A DNA stretch of 64,000 bases from Lyophyllum atratum. Lineage: Eukaryota; Basidiomycota; Agaricomycetes; Agaricales; Lyophyllaceae. Location of the stretch: the NCBI GenBank assembly GCA_014905825.1, contig JACGCN010000004.1:248001-312000 (forward strand). Direction: 5' to 3'. A program made the translations under genes and the position numbers. The notes beneath the pieces were generated by a model, which saw only the letters and a program-made list of their open reading frames with translations, was not told the origin of the DNA and searched no databases. This document shows positions 52,222 through 61,323 of the stretch, piece by piece; within the stretch, counting starts at the first letter, position 1; each line of letters opens with the position of its first letter.

Positions 52222-52358
52222 CCCACCCACCCCTTCCTTTTCTGTTGGATGTCCTTTTTCGTTGTATTGATTGTTTTTGTTTTTTGTAGCACCTCTCTGT
52301 TTCCTTTTCTTTTCTTTATTAGTATTGTACATATTCTGCCACATTTTCTGTTTGTTAT

Positions 52359-52520
52359 GGGTTTTCTGTAGCCTTCTCACTCAGATCCCCCCCAGGTTTC
52401 TCATGTCGAAAGGCCTCTGAGGCCCCTTTCCCGCTTGTACGGCATCGTATGTACATCGCTCGTATTTGATTAGAAATGCATCGGTGTTCGGAAACATGCG
52501 TCAGTGTTCGGAAACACGCG
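52359..52520 (+). repeat. B2 repeat of the inner Ngaro-like copy
   Basis: Direct repeat of B1 (51851-52012), both starting GGGTTTTCTGTAGCC and ending ...AACACGCG. Two CGGAAACA-type motifs (GTGTTCGGAAACATGCGTCA and GTGTTCGGAAACACGCG) lie near the end and could be recombinase binding arms. In the minus copy B2 is 39943-40104 and B1 is 40451-40612. Confidence 0.88.
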
Positions 52521-52606
52521 GCGGATCAAGGAGCACAGGTCATGTGTTCGCGTTTGGCGTGAAACCCGTTCCTCTCTCATCCCGTGCCTCCTTTCAGAGG
52601 ACTCCC
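52521..52606 (-). repeat. Displaced 5' end of the outer copy's A1 repeat
   Basis: Reverse complement of 46171-46256. It abuts the AT of the hAT target on its right, exactly as the 5' end of a minus-strand element should. This shows that the inner copy landed inside the A1 of the outer copy. Confidence 0.85.
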
Positions 52607-52633
52607 ATATCCATTTTTGCATCACATGACTTC
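52607..52633 (-). repeat. Right half of the palindromic insertion target in the hAT tail
   Basis: Exact 27-nt reverse complement of 39906-39932. It begins ATATCC next to the truncated A repeat of the outer Ngaro-like copy, and low-complexity DNA follows. Confidence 0.85.
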
Positions 52634-52735
52634 GTTGATTTCGTTGATTTCGTTGATTTCGTTGATTTTTCGTTGATTTCGTTGATTTTTTTTGTTGATT
52701 TTGTTGATTTCAAAATCAACAAAATCAACAAAAAC
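52632..52735 (+). repeat. GTTGATTTC low-complexity tract ending in a hairpin
   Basis: Repeats of TTCGTTGATTTC run from 52632 to about 52690. A 22-bp inverted repeat follows (52689-52710 pairs with 52712-52733) around a single C. It belongs to the hAT tail. A replication-slippage origin or a transcript terminator role are both possible. Confidence 0.7.
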
Positions 52736-52749
52736 CACATGTGTCAAAA

Positions 52750-52899
52750 ATTGTACGGGTTTCTTGGACCCGTAAACCCTTCACTGACCCGTAGGCAAAC
52801 TCGCGGAGAACCCCTACCCGTGCTGCGGGTGTGGGTTTATTGAGGGTAGGGGTCCGGTTCTCGACCATGAGACCCAAGGGTTACCCGTGTCATTCTCTA
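52750..52899 (-). repeat. hAT right end with ACCCGT subterminal repeats
   Basis: At least five ACCCGT/ACGGGT motifs lie between 52756 and 52890, and the end TCATTCTCTA is followed by the TSD. The terminal inverted repeat pairs only loosely with the left end, as is common in hAT elements. Confidence 0.7.
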
Positions 52900-52907
52900 C
52901 CAGTCGG

Positions 52908-55900
52908 TGTGTCCCTTCAGCACCTTCACCTCTGCACCTGTTGATGCATCCCACACCCGCACAGAATGGTCACACGATCCAGACACAATGTGGCTGCCAT
53001 CGCTCGAAAACGCGACTGAGTTGACCCAGTCCGTATGTCCCTTCAGCGCCTTCACCTCTGCACCTGTCGACACGTCCCACACTCGCACAGAATGGTCATC
53101 TGAGCCAGACACAATCTGAGTGCCGTCTCCCGAAAATGCGACTGAGTTGACCCAGTCCGTGTGTCCCTTCAGCACCTTCACCTCTGCACCTGTTGATGCA
53201 TCCCACACCTGCACAGAATGGTCACACGAGCCAGACACAATGTGGCTGCCATCGCTTGAAAATGCGACTGAGAAGACCCAGTCCGTGTGTCCCTTCAGCA
53301 CCTTCACCTCTGCACCTGTCGACACGTCCCACACTCGCACAGAATGGTCATCTGAGCCAGACACAATCTGAGTGCCGTCTCCCGAAAATGCGACCGACCT
53401 GACTGTGTCTGTGTGTCCCTTCAGCACCTTCACCTCTGCACCTGTCGACACGTCCCACACTCGCACAGAATGGTCATCTGAGCCAGACACAATCTGAGTG
53501 CCGTCTCCCGAAAATGCGACCGACCTGACCGTGTCTGTGTGTCCCTTCAGCACCTTCACCTCTGCACCTGTTGATGCATCCCACACCCGCACAGAATTGT
53601 CTGACAAGCCAGACACAATCTGCATGCCATCGCTCGAAAATGCGACAGCATAGATCACATACCCAGCCTGTACCGTCAGCAATGGCAGATCAACACTGCC
53701 TTTGGTATGAGTAAAGACAGGGATGCGAGAGAACTGTTTTTTCCAGTTCCGACAGAGACTGGTGTCTCGTGACCATGTTGCCAATGCCGAGACATACAAG
53801 TGCGGTGTCGATTCAGCAGCTGGGCTCCCAGCAAAATGGGTAGCGAAACTGGCAGTTTCACCAACGTCACGCGCTAATTCCAAATAACCTTTCCCGCACT
53901 GAATGGCATGTTTAGTTGGTGTAAAACAGCTCAAACCATGTGATTCTTACCTTCAATACCCACTGGCGCGCACGTTGAAGCATGGGAGTACACTGATTGC
54001 TCAATCCGAGCAGGTTCATAGCCTCAATCCAGAACAGGACATGAACTTGAAGGAATTCCGAAATGTAGTCACGAAGATCCTTGGTATCAACTACTGACTC
54101 GGGCAAGGGCAAGTGATGAACCCAGTGGCTAGACGAGTACCTAAGGACAGCATTGATGTTGTTGTTAACCTGCTCCGACAGTGCAACAGCATTGTCCCGG
54201 TCGAACAGAAATGACGACGATATATCGCCGATGTTGAATCGCAAGCCTGATTTCATGATCCGGAGGCAAGATTCACCGAGACGCCTGTGGTGGTCTGGTT
54301 CGTTACACCAAAATTTGAAATCCTTTTCATGGATGTGGAAGTTTGACCGAGTCCGATCAAAAATGAAATCGGGGAAGGAGGCATGGTACCAGAAGACTTG
54401 ATCATCCTGGGTATAGAGCACGGGGTGGGGAGAGTCAAGAACGGCCGCGGCGATCTCATCGTCATCATCATCATCGTCCGAGACAAGTGCGGCAACGACG
54501 GATATAGATGTGCGTTCCACCGTACACAGGAAGGTATAAAGGATGCGCAATCGGTGAGTCAAGAACTCCCCATTGAACCTTGAGAACGCGTCGTACATAA
54601 TTTGCCGGTATAATTCGTCGATCAAGAATGTAGCGTCACTTGCAGAAGCCGGTTCGTATGATTTGGAAGCGAGGCCCTTGAGCATCTTAATCTGCTCTTT
54701 GACTGTAAGTGATCTAGGTAGGGTCAAGTACCTCACCACCGTCGCAGCGTAGATGAATAGACCACCTGCTTGACGCACAACCTCGACCAGCTGTGGCATG
54801 TCCGCGAGTCGCTTCGGTAGTTTGGCTTTCATGTACGTCTCTATGTCTGACTTCGCCTCCTCGATTGGCACGTCTTGGAGGCGGCAGACAGCCTCAGACG
54901 TGAATGCCTCGCACAGCTTAGCAAGTTCCGGATCTGACCGGCTGGTCACTAGAAACTTGAGTCCTCGTATATCGTAGTTGTTGATTGCGTCGAGGAGCTC
55001 CCGTAGGAAAGTCGACCCTCCCTCGCCCTTGATTTCATCGAGAGCATCGATGACAATGATATATGATGAGGATTTTGGACCGCGTATGGCTTCGGACTGC
55101 TGCCAAGGAGCCAGAAGGAGACCCATCAGCTGGGTGGGGACATCGTAATTGACGGTGTCGAATTTGTCAGCGACGTGTAAGGCGTCTGCATACGGTTTGC
55201 ATTCACGAGCGAGGTAGTAAGCTATGGTGGGCAGGATACGGGTCTGTTCTCGTGTTTCTTCGAATTGCCGCGAGCAGAAAAAGCTGCCGCCAAAGACGGT
55301 ATGTTGATTGGCATTGCCACCCCTCTCGATCTGTTTGGCTATAGTATACGCAATAGTGGTTTTTCCGGAGCCAGCTTGTCCGGTCAGCCAAAAGACACGC
55401 GCGCTATCCGATGAGGGATCGTTTGCCCACTTGCTTATGTCTTCTCGTATCTTGACGCGCGTGTTGGGTGTACACTCTTCACGCTTCAACACCTGCTGAT
55501 CGAGAAAGGTTCTGTGGTCAGCCTTCTCGGAGGGACGCAGCCTTCCCAGGGCCGCTTTCTGTTTACTCGTTCAGCGTCGGTCACAAGCCAGGAAACCAAT
55601 ATACTCGCCTTGGTATCGTCACGTATCATGTTCGCCGTCTCCTGGATGCTGTTCGCCATCTCGAGCTGGGAACGAACAATGAGCAGATACACAACCTTAA
55701 AGAAATGTAAGAGTATTCACCTGGAAGGACGTCGAAGCACCGTTTATGCGTTGAAAAATTTGCCGGATCATCTTCTGGTGTTCTTCATGGTCCAGCGTCC
55801 GTACGGCCAGCGGTTTACGAGCGAGATCCTCTAATTTCTTCATTTCTTCCTGAATGATCCTAGATGGCGACGTGTTCATCATAATATGCCATTTGGCGCA

Positions 55901-56535
55901 GCGAGGGCGACGTACTGTTTCAGTTTCTCCATCTCCTGCCAGACGGCCTTCGGAACGCCGATGGCTACAGTCCTCTCCACAGCCAGGAGTCGGTTCGCCG
56001 TGTCTTCGAGACGCTGTACAAGCTCGTCCTTGTTGTCTCCAACCGCCTGAGCTGATGGTTAGGCAGTGCCGACATACAGAGACGGGAACTCACATCTTTT
56101 ATCTCGATGATCACCTTCGCAACAGAGAATGCCACCTTGACTGGATTGTTATCGACACAACCCGGCACCTTCTTGAGGAGCGTTTGCGTAAACCGTGCAG
56201 CCACTCCAAGACCCTCTTTCAAGTTCAAAGTCGCCTTCCGATCCAAGACCAGAGATTGAGAGCCTGGTTCTGCAGCGGGAATCGAAGTTGGGCCGATTTC
56301 TCGACCGTCCCCTTCGACAGGCGTCCCATGTCAATCTCCCAAACGGAAAGACTGAGCGTAATATGTAGTTCTCACCTTCACCAACAGCGGAACCGTGGCC
56401 CAGCAGATGCGGAGTCGCATTCGGCTGGCTAACTGACGCGTCGGCCGATTTGGGTCGCTTAATCCAATCCCAAACGGGTTTTATAAAGAGTCCGCTTTTC
56501 TTCATCGATTTCTTTGCTGCAGTGGACGAGGACAT
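52908..56535 (-). pseudogene. NLR-C 5' piece: N-terminal exons, NACHT, first six WD40 blades
   Basis: Starts MSSSTAAKKS at 56535. Exon 1 is joined by one longer intron to the EPGSQS exon, then come the helical exons. The intron from GTACGT at about 55916 to the TAG before 55860 restores the frame between EKLKQ and IIQEEMKKL. The NACHT exon carries GQAGSGKTT (near 55370) and YIIVIDALDE (near 55050) and ends at a 52-nt intron (53899-53950). The WD40 exon starts at 53898 and holds six blades. It ends after ...GHTDW at the hAT insertion. If transcribed it could yield a truncated NACHT protein with a partial propeller. It is more diverged from NLR-A and NLR-B than those two are from each other. 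Confidence 0.9.
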
Positions 56536-56925
56536 GGAGATGAGAGCGAGAAGCAAGGATGAGGCGAGACACAAGGCAGTGGGACGGCGTCTATCAGTCT
56601 TGCCATTGTATACACTCCCACAGCCATCACCGTTTGGAATAACTTGAACTTTGTTGGAGCAATCTAATCTAATCTCTGGCACCTTGGCACATACTACTCT
56701 CCACCACTCTCCTCATCTCGCTAATTGCGACCCAGTATGCACTCCTTTCTCAATGTATACCTCGCAATGTTCGTCCTCCTTAGGTTGCGTTACACTCGGA
56801 TATACCCAAAAAATATACCAGAGAGATCGGGCATTCATACATCTACTTCCCCTCCACCATAACGACGAAAAAAAACCCAATCTACACCACCACTACCACT
56901 CCTACCAACCCAATGACCCACACAC

Positions 56926-59300
56926 TCACGGACACAACTTATCCGCCACCTCCTCAACCAGCCTCCTCACCTCCTTCTTCCTAACACCCTCCTCCCCACA
57001 CCCGCCCTTCCCCAGCTTGCGCCTCAACACATCCCGCGCCTGCAGCACCTCCAGCAACGGCGCGATCTGCTCGTCATACGCCGGGGACAGCCGGAGCAGG
57101 AACGCAAGCGAGGCCGTCAATCGATGCACTAACACAACCAACCAACCCATCATCAGCAACGAAAGGAGGGCAAGAAACACAGAAAAGAAACGGTAACGTA
57201 CCCACGTCCTCGCTCGCCGTCTCCCTCTCGAGCGCCTCCACCACCGCACTCACCATCTCAACCTCCCACTCCTCGTCCTCCAGCCCATCCCTCTTACTCG
57301 TATCATTCCCTCCGCCCACTCTTCCCTTCTGCAGGAACGCCGCCACGTTAAACATCAACCCCGCCGCCGCCGTGCGCACCGCCGCGTCCGCATGCAGGAG
57401 GCTCGGGACCAGCACCCCGCCGAGCTGTGCGCGGGTCGTCAAGAGGAGCTGCTGTGCCAGCGCCGGCGTGGCGAAGGCGTTAGACAGGAGGCGGAGCACC
57501 GTCAGGAGGTAGTTGCGCGGGTTCTCCGCGGGGCCGGGATCACGGAGCGCAGCGGTGGCCTTGTCGATGAAGAGGTGGATGGGGTCGGAAGGGGAGGAGG
57601 GCGCGGACCAGTTGCCGACGCTCGGGTCTAGGAGGGCGAGGCGCCAGAGATCGACGAGGGGGAAGAGGGAGGGGGTGGGGAGGGCGGTGGTTAGCGCGGA
57701 GGTGGCTTGGCTCCAGGACGTCAGGAGGGCTGGTGTCGCTGAGGGGAGCTTGGGTGACGTCGTGGTCGGGCTCTTGGAGAAACGGGCCTTGAGGTAGGGC
57801 GCTACGGTTTCCGTGAGGGTTTGTTTGACTTGGGCGGGCGTCTGCGGGATCGAGGGCCAGGGCGTGGAATCGATGAAGGTGGAGAGTTTGGTGAGGACTG
57901 TGTCGATGGCTGGGACTTGCGTGAAGAGTATGGGGTTGAGTGATAGGGCTTGGACGGCTGGGAGTGATAGTGAGGTGTGCGGGTGCGCTAGACGACAGAA
58001 GTCAGTGCCGTGTTGGAGGGGTAACACTGGCGACGTACGTGGAAAGGCTTGATATAGCAATAGATCTATTTGTGTTCGCAACTCGTTTGCATCCGCACCC
58101 TTGAGCTCGTCCAACTGCGTCATGGTTATCAGTACGATGCTAGGCGGCAGAGAAATGAGATGCTCACCTTCTTCCCGTCTAAATAGAAGATAAAGGTGGG
58201 TGTCGCTCGAATGCCCCATTCGCTAGCGAGTGCTTGACCCTGGCCAATCCTGATATCGATTTTAGCAAATCCTGCACCAGTCCCATCAGCCTTGACACCC
58301 TTCTCCTCCGACAGCTTCTCGTAAACGGGCGCGATCATTCGACATGGCCCACACGTAGCGTCGGTGAATAGGGCGACGGCCGCGCGATGGTTTTTCAGGA
58401 AGGAGTGGAACGCTGGTGGGTTGCTGATGACGTGGATGGGTGCAGTGAGGGTCTGCGTCGCAGGGGTGGAAGTCGATGCCTGGGCTTGCGCGGCGACGGC
58501 TTGCAGTATTGAAGCTGTTAGATGAGGATCCTGGCCGGCATTTTCTGCTGGGACTGGAGGCGGCACGGGAGGGGTAGGGGCACCCGGAGATGGGCGGCGA
58601 AACATTGCGTCGATGGTGGGCCGAAGAGCTGCTCCGAAGGGCGTGGCCAGGAAGTCGGTGGGCAGGTCTGAGCGTGGTTTGGTGAGGTCGTACTGGTTCT
58701 CTGAGATGCGAAGAACTTACCTTTGATGTACTCGGGAATGGATCCGCCTGTTAAGAATCCGACAAGGTCATTCGTGAATGAGTTACAGTTAAAATCTATC
58801 CAACCATGTCAATCGTCGCGATTAGGCCGCAAAGGGACATCAATAACCTAACAAGTGATACTGGAGACTGTCAGTTCCTTGGTTCGAACCTGGATTGAAC
58901 TTCCGGACTTACTTTATCCGCCGTGTAATGGTCTTCCATTTCCGTTAGGTATTCGTTGAAAGTTTCCTCGTCTGTTGAGGTTTCTCCCATATCTACCACT
59001 TGCAAAGGGGAGCCATGCTATGACGCTGAATGTGAGTACGCCTCATGGATAGAGTATGTTGTGGCTTACATGGGACCGGCCAGGTTGCGTCCTGTGGATT
59101 CCCTGTCCGTAGAATACCTCTTTCCCGTATACGACGACGGATGTATGCCTAAGACAGGGAGGTTGAGGCTCATAATTGATTAGAATAAAATCAGGGACGT
59201 ACCAGATACCATCGATCTGCCGTCCGGTGAGTTGTTGTGAGAGTTGTCTGGCCATGCCGTTGCTAAGATCGTATACATAAAGCTTTACAGGTGTAGACAT
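56926..59300 (-). CDS. PPPDE (DeSI-like) - thioredoxin - PUL domain protein
   Basis: ATG at 59300 ([15 protein letters not shown]). The PPPDE cysteine-peptidase fold shows the His in [14 protein letters not shown] and the Cys in [11 protein letters not shown] proline-rich linker ([13 protein letters not shown]) leads to a thioredoxin domain with the CGPC active site ([30 protein letters not shown]). A C-terminal PUL domain of armadillo-like helices follows, ending ...VADKLCP. Several introns are inferred, among them a 13-nt micro-exon at 58848-58860 that supplies YHLL before DFNC. Family knowledge: PPPDE proteins remove SUMO or ubiquitin-like modifiers, and PUL domains bind Cdc48/p97. The whole protein may act in protein quality control, but that is inference. 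It is intact and is the likely parent of the decayed copies at 3138 and 11766. Confidence 0.88.
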
Positions 59301-59634
59301 TTCTAAAATCTAGAGTACAAATTGGAAGGGAAGGTGGTTCTATGTAACTTCTGGACCAGGAGATGACGCGTCTTATGGCTGTGCTTCTCACGTGATCCGT
59401 CCTCCACCACGACTGCTGCTCCTCCGAGTCGCGACTCGCATCCAAGAAACACCAGAAGAATCTGTGTTCTGAAGGGCTGTGCTTACGATACGACTCGCAT
59501 TGCTAGATAACATTCAGAACTGTCCTACATAAGTACCAAGTAAGAACAGAAGAAGAAGTAGAAACGCGAAAACCTACCATAAGTGAGTGTAATCCATGCA
59601 CCAGTCAAAGGGACCCTAAACAAGTAGGGTGGAG
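59301..59634. other. Upstream region of the PPPDE-thioredoxin-PUL gene
   Basis: No open frame is supported. It is the likely promoter of the minus-strand gene ending here. No TATA box or other motif is convincing. Confidence 0.4.
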
Positions 59635-60197
59635 GAAAAAATTAAGATGGCAGACGCAAAAAGTCTGAATCGAGTATCACGCCCAGAGGGCGTGAGCTGC
59701 GAAGGGAATTGAAAGATGGTGGATGATCTCCTCGTACATGGCACTCTCTACGCTTCAATGGAAATCATAGGAGAAGACCAACGCCATAGCTATATGGCGC
59801 AATACATGCAGACGGCAAGTACTGTCCAAGCATACGAAGGATTGTCCAAGCGTATGCAAGGACAGACTTGTTGAGTCAAGCAGGCGTCGAACACGCAACC
59901 CGTGCCGATAGAGATTCCAAACGCAACACTCATGGAGTATCGCGACAAACCACCCAATCCTCGCGACAACTTCAAACCAACACATAACGCAGTCCTCCCT
60001 ATCCCGAAGGGAAAGATCGTAGGACATGGCATATGGCTAGTTCGTAGCATGGTGACTTACCACCAGATTCATCGAGAACCAATTGCGAGAGACACTGATT
60101 TTCAGACCATGACCCGTTCGCGAGAAGAGACGCTAAAAGCATCTGGTGCGCAGCGAACCGTCGCAGCCTTGAGTCTGCCAAGGTGAATAGATATAGG
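59635..60197. repeat. Diverged tandem repeat, unit 1
   Basis: Shares a series of blocks with the next unit: AGTCTGAATCGAGT, CCAGAGGG, CTCCTCGT, GTGCCGATAGAGA, CCTCGCGAC, GAACCGTCGCAGCCTTGAGT. No coding frame is kept between the two units, so it looks like non-coding duplicated DNA or an old unclassified element. Confidence 0.6.
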
Positions 60198-60800
60198 TAA
60201 AAAAAATTGGCATGGCAGCCAAAGAGTAGTCTGAATCGAGTTTCGTACCCAGAGGGTAAGAGCTGTGAAGCGAACTGAAGGACGATGTATCCATCAGACA
60301 TGGCGTTGCCGCTACTAGGGTCTCCTCGTGCACGGCACCTACGATACGGCTTGGAGCAAGTCGTGATCATCGAAGTGGTGGACTGCTCGGTCAAGGAGAC
60401 CGCAACAGTCGTTCCCACAGCTGGGGGTTTACCAGCCATTGCGGTTGAACTTATGCAAAGCTCAACGCCTCTGACATGGTACGTGTAAACACGCTACCTG
60501 TGCCGATAGAGACCTCGAGGCAACATCCGCTTGCCTACAGATACACCACCCAGTCCTCGCGACGAGTGTCCAGCCAACGCAAGATGCAGCCCTCCCTTTC
60601 CCAAAGAGAAAGTTCATAGAACATGGCACCAGTGCGATATATGGCTGGTACGTCGTATGGCGGATTGCCGCCAGGTTCATTGAGAACCAGTCGAAGAGGA
60701 GTGGAATGCTCAGACTTTGGCCTGTTCGCGAAGAGAGACGCACAAGGGCGTCCAGTGTGTAGCGAACCGTCGCAGCCTTGAGTCTGCCATGGTGAATATC
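60198..60800. repeat. Diverged tandem repeat, unit 2
   Basis: Second unit in the same orientation, starting AAAAAAATTGGCATGGCAG and ending with GCAGCCTTGAGTCTGCCATGG. It is clearly diverged from unit 1 by substitutions and short indels, so the duplication is old. Confidence 0.6.
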
Positions 60801-60960
60801 CACGGGGAGGTCGGCGCAAATGACTGTATAAGAAGATAACGGGTTATGCCGAAAGAGCGGCCAGGAGGCAATGCCAAGGACGGCTCATCATCGAACCCGA
60901 ACATTGGATAGGAAGCTACCTATTCAGCCCAGGCAAGTGCATTACGCAAAGGATGATCAG

Positions 60961-61214
60961 TCACACCGCGAAGTTGGGGATTTAGGGTCAACTCAAATCT
61001 GTACCCAAATTACGAGTTTGTATCCAAGTTTTGTAATGACCGAAACTATCAATTCGTGTTGTCCTCAAACTATGAACGGAAGCGATCCGATTGGCTGGTT
61101 CAAAATTTGAGGCGAACCCAAAGTGATAGTTTTGAGCATTACAAAATGTGGACACAAACTATTCCTTCAGGTATACATTTGCGCTGAGACTAAATTCCCA
61201 ACTTTCCGGTGTGA
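60961..61214. mobile_element. MITE-like inverted-repeat element, ~254 bp
   Basis: Terminal inverted repeats of about 78 bp. The left end starts TCACACCGCGAAGTTGGGG and reaches TTTTGTAATG at 61038. The right end, reversed, reads TCACACCGGAAAGTTGGGA and reaches the same TTTTGTAATG at 61137. The repeats are imperfect. There is no coding capacity, and no clear target-site duplication was found, so the superfamily is open. Confidence 0.6.
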
Positions 61215-61323
61215 GTGTTACTTAGACTATGTGGTAATATACAGGTAATGATGTAGTGATACATATGGATAGCGTGGAGTTCTTCAAATTATATGGTGGG
61301 TATAGACGGATCCTATCGTGTAT

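Larger units (their letters stand above)
46171..52520 (+). mobile_element. Ngaro-like tyrosine-recombinase retrotransposon, inner (plus-strand) copy
   Basis: Complete A1 (46171-46373), Gag-like gene, RT-RNase H, tyrosine recombinase, B1 (51851-52012), A2 (52019-52221), a 137-nt spacer, and B2 (52359-52520). A1 and A2 are both 203 nt; B1 and B2 are both 162 nt. The copy lies head to head with the outer copy and interrupts that copy's A1. B2 stops at CACGCG, six bases short of the B1 end. GTAGT precedes A1 instead of the AT seen at the other A-repeat junctions, so this second insertion was not a clean recombinase event. Confidence 0.88.
46298..52520 (-). repeat. Right arm of the 6,223-bp perfect inverted repeat
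   Basis: Mirror of 39943-46165. The two arms are separated by a 132-bp unique spacer (46166-46297) that consists of GTAGT and the 5' part of the inner copy's A1. Confidence 0.92.
36388..52899 (+). mobile_element. hAT DNA transposon carrying the Ngaro-like palindrome
   Basis: The 8-bp TSD CCAGTCGG is at 36380-36387 and 52900-52907. The ends read TAGATATTATCAAGGG at the left and TAGAGAATGACACGGG at the right (reverse strand), with the TAGA start usual for hAT. The span is 16,512 bp. Without the nested retroelement DNA (39937-52606) the element is about 3.84 kb, a normal size. The transposase gene is at 36673-39796 and looks complete. The insertion splits the WD40 exon of NLR-C. Confidence 0.92.
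15073..56535 (-). pseudogene. NLR-C: NACHT-WD40 gene split by three transposon complexes
   Basis: Start codon at 56535 and stop at 15073, both in the same protein context as NLR-B. Four collinear pieces lie at 56535-52908, 36387-35599, 19991-19738 and 15459-15073. Each break is a transposon with an exact target-site duplication: hAT 36388-52899 (CCAGTCGG), Ty3 19992-35593 (GTCGC), Harbinger 15460-19734 (ATT). Counting each duplication once, the WD40 exon pieces are 991+789+254+387 = 2421 nt, exactly 807 codons, and every junction keeps frame. The insertions add 36,405 bp, leaving 5,058 bp against 5,038 bp in NLR-B. The N-terminal helices, NACHT and 16 WD40 blades would be intact without the insertions. 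As it stands the gene cannot make a normal full-length protein. Confidence 0.93.

Noticed and set aside
58881..58890. GGTTCGAACC looks like a tRNA T-loop (B box).
   Set aside because: It lies in an intron of the PPPDE gene. No A box, cloverleaf or matching acceptor stem is found on either strand.
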